Source: Hymenopus coronatus (Eukaryota > Arthropoda > Insecta > Mantodea > Hymenopodidae). Taken from it: 64,000 bases of DNA. The stretch is from the NCBI GenBank assembly GCA_030762935.1, contig CM060900.1, forward strand, positions 386,160,132-386,224,131. Direction: 5' to 3'. The notes beneath the pieces are model-generated. The model ran no database searches. It had not been told where the DNA came from and saw nothing but the letters and a program-made list of their open reading frames with translations. This document shows, in pieces, positions 34,928-45,539 of the stretch (positions are counted from its first letter, which is position 1; every line of letters begins with the position of its first letter). The position numbers were made by a program, and so were the translations under genes.

Positions 34928-35235
34928 TTCTCACAGAAACCGTGTGGAGGACAGGAGATGAATAGGTAGAGTCATACTGAGAAATTCAATGCCATAGCCG
35001 GGATTCAAACCACGGATATTCCGGTTTCTAGCCTGTTTCTCTACCATTGAGCTAACATGGCAACATGCTGGCATAACATTCAATTTCTCAACTGACTCGC
35101 ATGTTTCCCAGTAAACCACAAGGTGATCTCAAATTATTTGGAGATGACATCCCCAACGGTGACTTACAATGATGTAAGTATCTACTTTAAGTCCCAGGAT
35201 TCATTGCATAGCCAATTTTGAGATCACCTCGTGGT
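34928..35235 (-). mobile_element. Foldback tRNA-like family D, copy 2 (best tRNA-like core)
   Basis: The minus-strand tRNA-like core (about 35064-34992) reads GCCATGTTAGCTCAATGG, AGGCTAGAAACCGGAATATC and GTGGTTTGAATCCCGGC, ending CTATGGC, which can pair with the 5' GCCATGT as an acceptor stem. Before it stands the family leader. After it comes the tail, to ATCTCCTGTCCTCCACACGG. Upstream of the leader (about 35215-35235) an inverted copy of the leader end (CCACGAGGTGATCTCAAA) is attached, making the leader palindromic. Confidence 0.88.
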
Positions 35236-35754
35236 AGTGTTTTCTTAATATCAAATTAATTTACATTGATTTTCACCTTTATTGGCTGATTTCCTTCTAA
35301 TTGTTTTGTTCAGCTTATGTTCCGCGTGCTACGATTCCCCCAACAATGGATTTTCTTTCATTAACTAAAACGTGCCGAATTATAAGCTATATAAAGATGA
35401 TTATTCGTTTCCATATAAGTATGTGCAATGCCTAAACCTTTTCATGGTGATTGTTTACATAATTCCTTCATATTAGAAAAAGCTTTTGTTTCTTTTTAAC
35501 GATTTAGAACATTTTGGCAGTGTATGCAATCTATTAAATTCATTTATTTGTGCAAGAATTGCTGCGAAATCTAATTAGGCATCATAGGTTTATATCTTAT
35601 TCGGCAAATCCATATCTGAACGTTCCATAAATTCTATTTAGAAAAAAAGGTTTTTTATGTTCTAAAAAGTGGATTCTTCTCTCCGCATATTTTAACGAGC
35701 GTAAGGAAGCTGCATAATTGCCATGATTCGTAAGGGGTCAGAATTAGGATTCCA

Positions 35755-36150
35755 CACATATGGGGCACCGAATGGAGGACCTTGTGATCTTCTGGCGTTT
35801 ACGTGGCCCTAAGGAGGGAGGATTGAGTCGAGAGACCAGGAGGGGGAACAGATTTGGAGACATTGGGTGCAAGCACGGATGGGGTTTTCCGGTACAGTTA
35901 AAGCGCTTGTGGCGCCGGGATCCGACCCTCCCAGCGAGCCCCTAAAGGGAACGCTAAAACACGAAGGCCGGTCCCGACCTTGCGTTCCCAACGTCATCGC
36001 CAGGATAACCTTTCGCAAAGTGCAAATCACCGTCCCGCCGCAAACCGCCGAACGTCATCGCCTGGTCCTTCAAGCCTGCAAAGTAGACTCCCGAAAAGAA
36101 ATAAAACATGGGTCAGGTAGGCCGGCCACACGGATCGAACCCTCGAAGTT
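35755..36150 (-). mobile_element. SINE E copy
   Basis: On the minus strand: GGTTCGATCCGTGTGGCCGG, CCTACCTGACCCATG, GACGTTCGGCGG, GAAAGGTTATCCTGG and TTGGGAACGC, matching the 5088 copy in order. The B box is recognisable at the start. Very GC-rich against its flanks; the ORFs crossing it on both strands are side effects of that. Confidence 0.78.
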
Positions 36151-36344
36151 GGTAGGAAGTTTTCATGATATTGAGTATACCTATTAGTTTTCTCAGTTGT
36201 TTTACACTATGTGCGACTGGGAATTCCTCTCCTGGACACGGAGCTAAACAATTCGATAAAACTATGTGTTAAAGAATTTAACTTGGCTGGCAATGTATTC
36301 TATTTATATTATCACATTTATGTTAATTTAAATGTCTTTTTTAT

Positions 36345-36665
36345 ACAAGTCGTGTGTAGGACAGAAGTTCGATATATATGGTCAGATCTCAAATTATTTT
36401 GAGATGACATACCCTAACGGTGACTAAGCACTTAAAGTACTTACGACATTGTAAGTCGCCATTGGGGTATAATTTGAGATCACTTTGTGGTTTACCAGGA
36501 AACAATCGAATCAGTTGAGAAATTTAATGCTATTATATTTAATGCGCGTTGCCATGGGAACTCAGTGGTAGAGAAACCGGCTATAGACCGGGAGATCCTT
36601 GGTTCAAATCCTGCCTATGGCACTGGATTTTTCAGTCTAACTATAGCTTAAATGTATATCTTGCC
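36345..36665 (+). mobile_element. Foldback tRNA-like family D, copy 3
   Basis: It begins with an inverted tail (GTGTGTAGGACAGAAG), jumps to an inverted leader (GATCTCAAATTATTTTGAG ... AACGGTGACTA), then the direct leader (GTAAGTCGCCATTGGGG, AATTTGAGATCAC). A tRNA-like core (GTTGCCATGGGAACTCAG, TGGTTCAAATCCTGCC) and the tail TTTTTCAGTCTAAC follow. The two leader copies form a stem around 36400-36470. This is the clearest view of the palindromic centre. Confidence 0.85.
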
Positions 36666-36669
36666 TAGT

Positions 36670-38160
36670 TCCCACAGAAATTACTCGGGGCGATTTTCTT
36701 GTGAAGGACATTCTATCTCATATTATCGATGTCATTTAATTCTGTGTTAAATTTTAAATTGTGCGAAGGGCTCGCGGCGAGTGAGAAGGTTCTGACAATC
36801 CAGATATATTCAAAGGACTGATTAAGCATACACCTACAACAGATAGCACGCTAAAAGAACATTTAGTACTAGCTATACCTACCTCCCTTGGGTTCTTGTC
36901 TCGGGGACCATAAAACTAGAAGGTCACCTCCATCACCCAACTTCGGGGAAAACATGTTTTGCCGGCGTTATAACAACAAAGAGAGGGGTGACCAACCGCT
37001 TCTCTTTTCAACATATCCATTTCTCTTCCTTTATGCACGAGCAAAGTAAATCCAATTGCGTATACAATGTTCAAGGGCAACCAAAAGAATGTGCCAACTG
37101 ACATGGTATATGCAATGTTAATGTGAGTCGAAAAAAACCCACAGAAAATAAGGTTGGTGGGTATAGAGTCTGTCACTGCAGGTTGTCACAATAGGTAGCT
37201 CCTGCAAATCACAGAATATATCGATATTAAGATATAAATTTAATGGTGAGGTTGACGAAAGATTTAGGTATTTTTTCAGAAAAACGAAAGAGGTACACAA
37301 TGTTTGTCAGGACATATTTTAAATCAGTTAAAAGAAACAGGCTTGGACAAATTCCTTTTGGAAACTTAACTGTCAAATTTTATGAAGGCGCTTCTGTAAT
37401 AAAAGAACGAATATGAATAGTGCTTGGTCAGAGAAAAATGCCCTAATGATTAATGCATCCATTGCTATGCCCAACCAGAAAATTTAATCGTAAAGAAAGC
37501 CACATCCACCTGCTCTCAGGGTAGAATACATTTTCAAGGTATTAAGGCATTAGTGCATTTTTTCTAGCTCACCGAAAATAACGGATTCCTTAACTAGCTT
37601 TGAGCAGAGGAAAACCCTTTCCACGCCAACAACACCATTTTTCAGCACAGGATTGTGAATATTATAAATGAGCATACAGCACCTTTGCTTTGGCAATATT
37701 CAAGACACACAAGTCGTTGACAGAGGTACAAGCAATAAAGGAGAGGATTTGCGGGAAGGTTCACCCAACCACAATCCTCTTATAATTACTAACGTTTTGT
37801 CGTAACAGTATGCCTCATATAGTCATTTTTGTTGAATCCATTCAACACAGAAATATTGATGCAGCAAAAGCAGATTGTGAAAGTTTTGCCAATGTGTTCG
37901 AGACTTATGAAGAAATTGGGGTGAGAACAAGTGAAGTGCACGAAACGTTGCAGTGGTAATGTAAAATGCCGTTTTACCGGACTCGCTGTGTGCGCTACAA
38001 TCGTGAACTACTTTAAGAGCATTTAAATACTATATTCATCTGAGTGCGCAAAATTACTTTTATTCAGAATTCCAAACAATGTAATACTGTATTTTCACAA
38101 ATTGAGTTCCAGGTGACGCTGAAAGCATACCCTACACTAAATACCCCAAAACTGAAGACT
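36670..38160. other. Unassigned sequence
   Basis: A 49-codon frame at 37810-37959 (+) reads IFVESIQHRNIDAAKADCES and YEEIGVRTSEVHETLQW, more protein-like than the surroundings, but I recognise no family. The remainder shows nothing. Confidence 0.3.
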
Positions 38161-38167
38161 ATTCCGG

Positions 38168-38290
38168 CCCCCCCCCATGGCCACGCTCGTTAAGGCGTTT
38201 CGCTTTGGTGCAGGGGATCGTGGGTTCGAGTCCCGCATTGGGCATGGGTTTTATATGTTTGTGTAATGTGTATATGTTTGTGTACAGAAC
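38168..38290 (+). mobile_element. SINE C copy
   Basis: CCATGGCCACGCTCGTTAAGG (head), GGGGATCGTGGGTTCGAGTC (B box), then GGGCATGGGTTTTATATG. The tail is TGTGTATATG-rich. This is the better preserved of two copies (see 9664-9795). Confidence 0.8.
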
Positions 38291-38676
38291 AGTAAAACCG
38301 GTAATCATACAATAAATTTAGTGGGGAAATGTAAACAGGGGATACAACGCGGAGTCCTGACCAGACGCCGGTACTGTTTAAAAAAATAAAAATGTACAAG
38401 TTTTTTATTCTCGCGAGGGTTTGCGAGTCACCTTTGGCGTGCTGTCATTTTTTATTTTCTTCCTATGAATCAACACAGGAAGAAATCAACACGTTTTCAG
38501 GTGAAAATCATTAATCGTACGGGTTCCCATTATACCGCAGAATTTGAATGCTGTTTTCATATTTGTGCTGAATTAAAATTTTTCTTAATAACACAATGGG
38601 AACTGGAAGACTGACTGCACTAGTCACGCTGTCCCTGAAATAAAGATTATTTTGTGAAATTCCAGAGTTCAACAAA

Positions 38677-39220
38677 CACTTTATGGAGGATTCAATTAGT
38701 GTGTAGGACAGGAGTAGGTTAGGTAGAGTCAGATTGAAAAAGAGTCAGTTGGGAAATTCAATACTATGCCGGTATGTTGCCATTGTAATTCAGTGGAAGA
38801 GCAACCGGTTAGAAACCGGAAGCTGCGTGGTTTAAATCGCGGCTATGACATTGAATTTTTCAGTCTGACTCTACCTATCTAACTCCTGTCCTACATACAG
38901 CTTGTGTAAAAAAAAAAATAATAAATAATTAAACCAATACCCATTGACCATAATAGTTGTATATACTATGAATCCTGGGGCTTAAAGTACTTACAATATT
39001 GTAAGCCGCCATAGGGGCTGTCATTTCAAAATAATTTGAGATCACCTTGTGGGTTACCGGGTAACATGCAAGTCAGTTGAGAAATTCAATGCTATACCGG
39101 CATATTGTCATGGTGACTCAGTGGAACAGCATCCGGCTATGGACCAGGAGATCCGTGGTTCAAATCCCTGCTATGACATTTTATTTTTCAGTCTGACCCT
39201 ACCTATCACTTTATGGAGGA
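38677..39220 (+). mobile_element. Family D tandem dimer flanked by a 14-bp direct repeat
   Basis: CACTTTATGGAGGA occurs at 38677-38690 and at 39207-39220, exactly bracketing a 516-bp insert, as a target-site duplication would. The insert opens with an inverted tail (GTAGGACAGGAGTAGG, GTAGAGTCAGATTGAAAAA). Then come a first tRNA-like core (about 38778-38850), a direct tail (TTTTTCAGTCTGACTCTACC, CTCCTGTCCTACA) and an A-rich linker (38910-38935). A second leader with GTAAGCCGCCATAGGGG follows, then a second core (about 39105-39177, GTGGTTCAAATCCCTGC) and a tail truncated at CTACCTAT. Head-to-tail arrangement with an A-rich linker matches the 35235-34655 pair. Confidence 0.85.
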
Positions 39221-39398
39221 GTTCACTTCTGACAAGGAGAGAAGAAAATATCTTGTGTGTAAACATGAAATAATCAGGTACATGTGTTGCATATATTTCT
39301 CAGTACATATAGTGTGTTTAATTATTTTTGTTCCCTACTTTTCCTACAATCCTATATCAACAATCACCACTGTGTTCGTGTATTCGTACGCCTCGGGT

Positions 39399-39442
39399 AG
39401 TGTTTAACGCCCGCTTTAACTACTTGTGGCACCGCAGGCGGT
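39399..39442 (-). mobile_element. SINE A, 3' tail fragment
   Basis: On the plus strand GTGTTTAACGCCCGC and GTGGCACCGCAGGCGGT, the reverse complement of the last 44 bases of family A. Nothing else of the element is present. Confidence 0.8.
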
Positions 39443-39746
39443 CTCGGGTAAATGAATATGGCCGGCGTGATTCGTACAGTGGTTGAAATGCAATTAGGTT
39501 CAATGTCATTCAACACCACAATTTGTACTTATTTACTAGAATCCAGTGAAACGGAGACTTAAATTACATTTTAGGAACCCAAGCTATCAATAGGTAAACC
39601 GAATAAATAAGTATGTATCGCAGACGTAACTTTCTAGTAATTAATATTGCTCACTTGCATATTCAAGAACAATTACACCGATTTACATCCAAGAACTTTC
39701 AAAGTTTATAAATATGAACGCTAACTAGCAGATTGAATGCTGTCAT

Positions 39747-40430
39747 GTATGTATGTATGTATGTATGTATGTATGATGGTATGTATGTATGTATGTATGT
39801 ATGTATGTATGTATGTATGTATGTATGTATGTTTTTTTTTTGAGTGTTTAATGCCCGCTTTAACTAATTATGGCACCGCAGGCGGTATGTATGTATATAA
39901 GTATGTAAGTAAGTATGTATGTATATATGTATGTATATATGTATGTATGTTTTTTTAGTGTTTAATGCCCGCTTTAACTAATTATGGCACCGCAGGCGGT
40001 ATGTATGTATATAAGTATGTAAGTAAGTATGTATGTATGTATGTATGTATGTATGTATGTATGTATGTATGTATGTATGTATGTATGTATGTATGTATGT
40101 ATGTATGTATGTATATATGTATGTATGTTTTTTTAGTGTTTAATGCCCGCTTTAACTAATTATGGCACCGCAGGCGGTATGTATGTATATAAGTATGTAA
40201 GTAAGTATGTATGTATGTATGTATATATGTATGTATGTTTTTTTAGTGTTTAATGCCCGCTTTAACTAATTATGGCACCGCAGGCGGTATGTATGTATAT
40301 AAGTATGTAAGTAAGTATGTATGTATGTATGTATGTATGTATGTATGTATGTATGTATGTATGTATGTATGTATGTATGTATGTATGTATGTATGTATGT
40401 ATGTACGTTTGGATGTATGCATGTATGAAT
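39747..40430. repeat. (ATGT)n array with four embedded SINE A tails
   Basis: A 680-bp array of ATGT tetranucleotides. It is interrupted four times by an almost identical 44-base SINE A tail (minus sense) at 39843-39886, 39957-40000, 40135-40178 and 40245-40288. Each is preceded by a T-run and followed by the same GTATGTATGTATATAAG then GTAAGTAAG start. Offsets are 114, 178 and 110 bases, differing by the ATGT count. It is therefore a tandem macro-unit, not four insertions. The ORFs here are translations of the array. Confidence 0.95.
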
Positions 40431-40664
40431 GCGTATTTAATGTTAAATTCATGTCGGAGAAAATGATTATTAACGGAATGCAAATATTATAACAAAATGA
40501 ATGTTAGCTTTTATACTGAAAAGAGATGATTCAAAATAACGCTGAATAATTATAGAATTATATGAGATGGTAGATTAAGATAATTATTTAATTTGAAACT
40601 TTAAGTTAGAATTGGAGAAACCTCACTAATTAATATGCAGTTATTACTTTCTCTACTGATTCTA

Positions 40665-40892
40665 GGCCGCACCGCGGCCGAGCTGTTAGACCACTCGCCT
40701 CTCACTTGGGTTCGATCCCAAGCGGCCACAGCTGGGATTTGTGATGGACAAAAGCGGCGCAGGGGCTGGTTTTCTCCGGGTTCTCCGGTTTACCCTGCCA
40801 TCGCATTCCACCTGTGCTCCATCTTCGGTCCATGTATCATCAGTGCCTACGCCTGCGGTGCCATAGTATTAAAAGTGGGCGTCAAACACTAT
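40665..40892 (+). mobile_element. SINE A copy
   Basis: CACCGCGGCCGAGCTGTTAG (head), GGGTTCGATCCCAAGCGGCC (B box), TTTTCTCCGGGTTCTCCGG, CGCATTCCACCTGTGCTCC, GCCTGCGGTGCCATAG, ending GTGGGCGTCAAACACTAT. Near full length, only 235 bases from the ATGT array. Confidence 0.9.
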
Positions 40893-41254
40893 AAAAAAGT
40901 ACTAATTTTATACACTTAGGCGCAGGTTGGAGTATAGGTTGCTGTTTGCGTGTACAAGCAGGTTTAAAATTTGGACGGGGGATTATCCTGAAATCGATGT
41001 GACGAGGTTGGTTTCCGTACAGATAGAGAAATTTGTGCTAAATGCGTTTTAGATCTGTATCCTTAACAGCTGATAAAACGGTGCTAAATGTTATCATTAC
41101 ACTCCCGGTAATGTGGAATACGATAAATATTAGGCCACATAGTTCTTCTTAGGTAAGGAATATATTACTCAATATCTGATACCGCAAAATAATCTGCTTA
41201 CTGTTCAAATATTTTTGGTGTCGATTTCTCCAAATGCTAATGTTGTTGTTGTTT

Positions 41255-41515
41255 CCCCCACATAAGCCAGGTGTAAAGCAGGAGTTGAATAGGTACAATC
41301 AGACTAAAAAGTGCAATGCCATAGGCGAGGTTAGAACCACGGATATTTTGGTTTGCGTGCGGTTCCTCTAACCACTCACATTAAGTTCTGCAATTGACGC
41401 GCATGTTGACATGGTAGCTCAGTGGTTGGAGCAACAGAACGAAGATCAGGATATACGTAGTTCAAATCCCGGCTACGGCATTGAACATTTTAGTCTGACT
41501 CTACCTTTCCATCTG
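41255..41515. mobile_element. Family D inverted pair (head-to-head tRNA-like cores)
   Basis: The left half is inverted: AGCAGGAGTTGAATAGG, ATCAGACTAAAAAGTGC, GGTTAGAACCACGGATAT (inverted B box). The right half is direct: GACATGGTAGCTCAGTGG, GTAGTTCAAATCCCGGC, TACGGCATTGAACATTTTAG, TCTGACTCTACC. Two tRNA-like cores face each other with a short centre. This copy shows that the family is a foldback element whose ends are the SINE-like tails. Confidence 0.82.
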
Positions 41516-42635
41516 CAAATGATGCCCTAATGTATTTATTAAATTATGTTTCACTCCTGGCTGTAAGGGTATTTGAGTTTTAAATAATAAGTATCTTCAG
41601 CAATCAGAGACGGATATCGAGCAGCTGAAACGTGACTCAAGGGTTGAATAAGATCGATTCGTGGTGTTCTGACTTATAAATGAAATCGCACGTGCACTCA
41701 GTCGGACAATATTAAAGCAGACTGGGCTGGAAGCTATTTGCTCATAAGTGTTTGACTCGATATACCTGTAGTTGAACTCGACCTGAGCCACCAATTGTTT
41801 ATCCTATATCAAAATGTCAATATTTCCCTGTTTTTCGGTTCCAATTGTTACAAAAAGAATTATATGAAGTTTTAAATACAAATATTACACCAATGTTTAA
41901 ATTCTTGGAACTATGTGATGTATACTTATTAGATTAAAGATTTATATGTCTATTATTTATATATTACTCTGCTTTGATATTTCTTATGAGCCCATGTATA
42001 TGTAGCTACTTTAATTATTTATCACTGTATATTAAATTATAGCGGAATCAACAAATTCCGTTCAACTGTCCTTTTATCCCTAGAATATGCCTGCTTATGT
42101 TGGCTGGTAAATGGTGGTACATAAAAGCAATAAAAGTAAAGAGAGAAAAGAAGATAAGATAACCACACACTATTTAGCAGGTGAAAATCTTGGAAGTTCT
42201 GTTCGCTAAAGTACAAATGCAAGCTGTGCTTTTCTTTGAATGGACTGCACGCTTGTGTCTGTTAAACTGAAAATATAGCTGAATATAATGACAGAGATCT
42301 GAAATCTAAAAAGTTATAGCAGCTCTATACATAATAATAGGAAAAGAATTTTCTTATGGAATAAGACTTATAGTTGAAAAAACAGTAACGCTTCATTTAT
42401 ATTTGAGAAAATGGTGATGTTTATACCACTTCGGAATCCATTTTAAATATTTGTATTTAATAAGTTATTAAACAAATATGGATAAAAAGAAAAAGGTAAA
42501 GCATTTAAAATATTTAATCAATTAGAGCAATATCCTAACATATATTTCATTGCACAAGAAAAACAAATGTTTGTTACCAACGCTGTCAATTGCCAGGATC
42601 ATATCAGCGCCGCCGCCGGTGTTCTTTTTTTTTCT

Positions 42636-42797
42636 GTAGCGTTTAACGCCTGCTTTTACTACTTGTGGCTCCGCAGGTGATGCCACTAGTGATACGTGGA
42701 ATTAAGATGGAGCACCGGTGGAATGCGATGGGGGGGAACCGGAGAAAACCCACCCCAGCGTCGCTTTGTCCACCACAAATCTCACATGCGGTCGCTT
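42636..42797 (-). mobile_element. SINE A body, 3' half of a B-A chimera
   Basis: On the minus strand this runs from GCAAGCGACCGCATGTGAG through GGTTTTCTCCGGTTCCCCC and CACCGGTGCTCC to GCAGGCGTTAAACGC. The tRNA-like head of family A is missing and the sequence joins a SINE B head at 42798. Confidence 0.85.
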
Positions 42798-42920
42798 GCT
42801 CTTTTACATGCCACTAAATCTATTGTTATGGGCTGTCGCTTTAAAATGCACTTAAAAATCATCATTGTGAGCTGAGTTTGAACCCGCGACCTTAGCATCA
42901 GAATTGAGCCGCCCAGACCA
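42798..42920 (-). mobile_element. SINE B head, 5' half of a B-A chimera
   Basis: On the minus strand: AAGGTCGCGGGTTCAAACTC (B box), then a body remnant, ending AGTGGCATGTAAAAGAG, where family A begins. Both parts have the same sense, so one Pol III-type transcript could span them. Confidence 0.65.
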
Positions 42921-42999
42921 AACTACTCAATTGCAGAACCCCCACATACTATTAAGCTGTGGTTGAAGCTCCACTAAATTTGAACCCAGAAGCAGGTAT

Positions 43000-44040
43000 T
43001 ATCTCTGTGGCACAAAAGAGAAATCGTAAACTATTGCTAACGCATTCTACAAGATCCTCAATTTGAAGGATGCTTTTCTGCATAAAATTTAGCTGCACGC
43101 TATAGGCAACACGGGGTATGCAAGGCGCTCGGTCTCTTCGTGATGAATTTATCTGAGCACGCAAGGCCTATCAAGCGTAATTACATTACATTGTCTATTA
43201 AAGTTAGTGCGGAATCCAAGGTTGCAGCACGCAAACAATAATAAGAAGCCAATTGCCTTCAGCGCTTCTGCAAGATTTCATATACTTCAGACCGCAGTTA
43301 AAACCTAGCATTATTCACAAAGCAGAATATATTTTTAGCGTTGTAAACAAACAATTGATTCTGTTGTCACAAACAGTAATGTAGCATCGCTGTAAACTAC
43401 CTTGATGATGTTGGTAAGAAAACGTATTTTCTCTTCTATGGCCTACTTGAGCTGAATAATTACATTCCAAAGAAAGTAAAATTTTAGTTGCCCAAGCTTT
43501 GTATGACTTCGATGTTCGTTTCAGATTCCTGCACTGTAATTTGTTAACATCGTTCCTTTTGCCCACTACCTCCCTTACCCGTTACACAGAATTCCGGTTT
43601 TGTCTTCTAGGCAACCCTACTCCCCCAAATTCTGACCGTGAACATAGGCACTAAATAAACAAGCTTAACATATAAAAGATTTTTGACAAATATACGGTCA
43701 GACCTTCAAAATTAACCTTCACCGACAGCTCTAACTTCTTCTCACTGTATCTGATTTAGGGCGACACTTGTGTTTTCAAACATATATCTTCAGGACTCCG
43801 TCAACTTTTGGGCTAGGGTGCCTAGTCGTAAATTTAAAAGAACGTAGCGTATTTTAGGGGAGACAGGGGCCAATTGCCTGCTTAGATTATGAGATAAAAG
43901 TGTGCTATTGAGTATTATAGCGTTAATAACAATTTATGATGAACAACTGTACGTTTAAGGGTAAAATATGGTCAACATTTTCTTAAAATTCCAAAAACTA
44001 GCTTTGTACCCAAACAATGCTTTGAACCTTTAGCGTCAAT
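43000..44040. other. Unassigned sequence
   Basis: Short ORFs only (42952-43164 and 43315-43566, minus strand), without recognisable motifs. Confidence 0.4.
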
Positions 44041-44049
44041 ACCTAGGGT

Positions 44050-44560
44050 ACTGGGATGGTTTCGTCTGTGGCTTGCATTTGAGAATTTCCGGGTTCACTT
44101 CCCGTGGCCAGCCTACCTGACCTAAGGGTTTCCTTGGTTCGCCAGGTGAATGCTGCATAGGTTACTTCCATCCCCCGAATTTCCTGTCCCTCTTTATTGT
44201 TTCCGTTATAATTTCATTCATCCTTCATACCGTTGGTTTATTTCAGGGTTGAAAGTGTCAGCAATGGTGTTCGGTGCGGGGTGGCAGGGAACCAGGATGC
44301 CTAAAGTCCAAATCTCTGTCCCCCTACTTCGGCTGGTTGTCGGGATGAGGACCGATCCTAACGGCGGGTTTGGACCCTATGTGGGGTGGGTGCACCGGTC
44401 TGCCTGTCTAACTGTCAGGATGGTTGAATCTGAAAACCGTAGGTATTCTGTCATTGCTGTGACATCGCCTCGGGTGGTTCTAACTGCCCGGTGTATCCTC
44501 TTAACTCATCCCTCCCACCCGGGTGCGCCTCCTTGTGGGGTGTAGATGCAATAACCTCAG
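44050..44560 (+). mobile_element. SINE E copy
   Basis: GATGGTTTCGTCTGTGGC (head), CCGGGTTCACTTCCCG (B box), GGCCAGCCTACCTGACC, GCCAGGTGAATGCTGC, TTTCAGGGTTGAAAG, ATGGTGTTCGGTG. Past about 44275 it no longer aligns with the 5088 copy, so family E also has alternative 3' halves. The 131-codon ORF at 44150-44545 is a by-product of its GC content. Confidence 0.75.
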
Positions 44561-45184
44561 ATTCGGTACCGAGTTCCCTCCGACCGTATCCAATCCAATT
44601 ACATACGTTTACTCTCAAAATTAACAATTTAAATGCACAAATAACCGTGCTTTGATGACCTGTATTTATTTTTTATTGTTTTTACACTTTTGCGCCTTAA
44701 AAAGTTTCACGCACCTTAGTTTGTGGCCAATTATTCAAATTTTCAGGAGAAACTCAGAGAGCTTTTTCTTACTAAAACATAGATTTTGATACACTGAAGA
44801 TAATTTAATTGCATCACTGGTGATAAAGTGTTTAAAAATCATATTTAAAGCTTTAAAATATATTTTTGAAACAACCAAAAGAGTGAATAAAACTCTACGT
44901 ATTGCTTTGTATATTAAAATTTATATAGTTAATTAATTAACTAATTCTTATACCTATTTTTTTTCAAAACTAATGCTTCGCGTTGATTAATTAATATAAA
45001 ACATTTTTTTTTCTTAACTCCATTAAGGATATCTGAATGGAATTTAATATTTATAATTAAGACAGAGAGCATGTGATATTTTGAAGAAATTTAAATAAAA
45101 ACTCTAAGATTTGGAAATACCATCTGTAGATATACTTAATATATAAGTATTTCAGATTTCTTCTACCTTTACGGCTTATCCTCC

Positions 45185-45530
45185 TCATATGGAGAACTTC
45201 CACTCCCCAGGACCTATAAGCCTGCGCCTGGGATCAGATGTCTGTTGAGGAGCAGACGGACTCTAGATCTCAGAAACTATGCGTGATGAACCCTACAGCC
45301 TGGTATGAGAGTAAAGAAGACTATATGAAATGATGGTGAATTAGATTAAAAAAAGAGTGATTATGTATCACGTGGTGGAGTGAATGGCGAGTGAAACCGG
45401 TGAACCCGGAGAAAATCCTGCAAGCTTCTCTTTGCCCACCAGAAATCCCACAAGCAATCTACTAGGCGAAATTCGGCCGCCTTGGTGAGAGGCGAGCGCT
45501 ACAACTACTCGGTCACTGCGCTACCTGTAT
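45185..45530 (-). mobile_element. SINE A' (family A head, alternative tail)
   Basis: The minus strand opens with the family A head (GAGTAGTTGTAGCG, CGCCTCTCACCAAGGCGGCC, GATTTCTGGTGGGCAAAG, TTTTCTCCGGGTTCACCGG). From about 45360 it changes to a different 3' region ending CAACAGACATCTGATCCC and GGCTTATAGGTCCTGGGG. The same change occurs at 55340-55640. Confidence 0.8.
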
Positions 45531-45539
45531 TTCACATTT

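Noticed and set aside
34992..35064. A functional tRNA gene (minus strand)
   Set aside because: The acceptor stem pairs, but the T stem has mismatches and the core recurs with the same leader and tail at several loci, so it belongs to repeat family D.
35760..36187. Overlapping ORFs on both strands as a gene pair
   Set aside because: They fall in a GC-rich SINE E copy, where stop codons are rare. No domain is visible.
39843..40288. A CRISPR-like array of regularly spaced 44-bp repeats
   Set aside because: The repeats are SINE tails, the spacers are ATGT microsatellite, the spacing is irregular and the context is eukaryotic.
39737..40492. Tyr/Val/Cys/Met-repeat proteins (plus strand) and Ile/His/Thr/Tyr repeats (minus strand)
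   Set aside because: They are translations of the ATGT array, open in several frames at once. They are not genes.
44150..44545. 131-codon ORF as a gene
   Set aside because: It lies within a SINE E copy.
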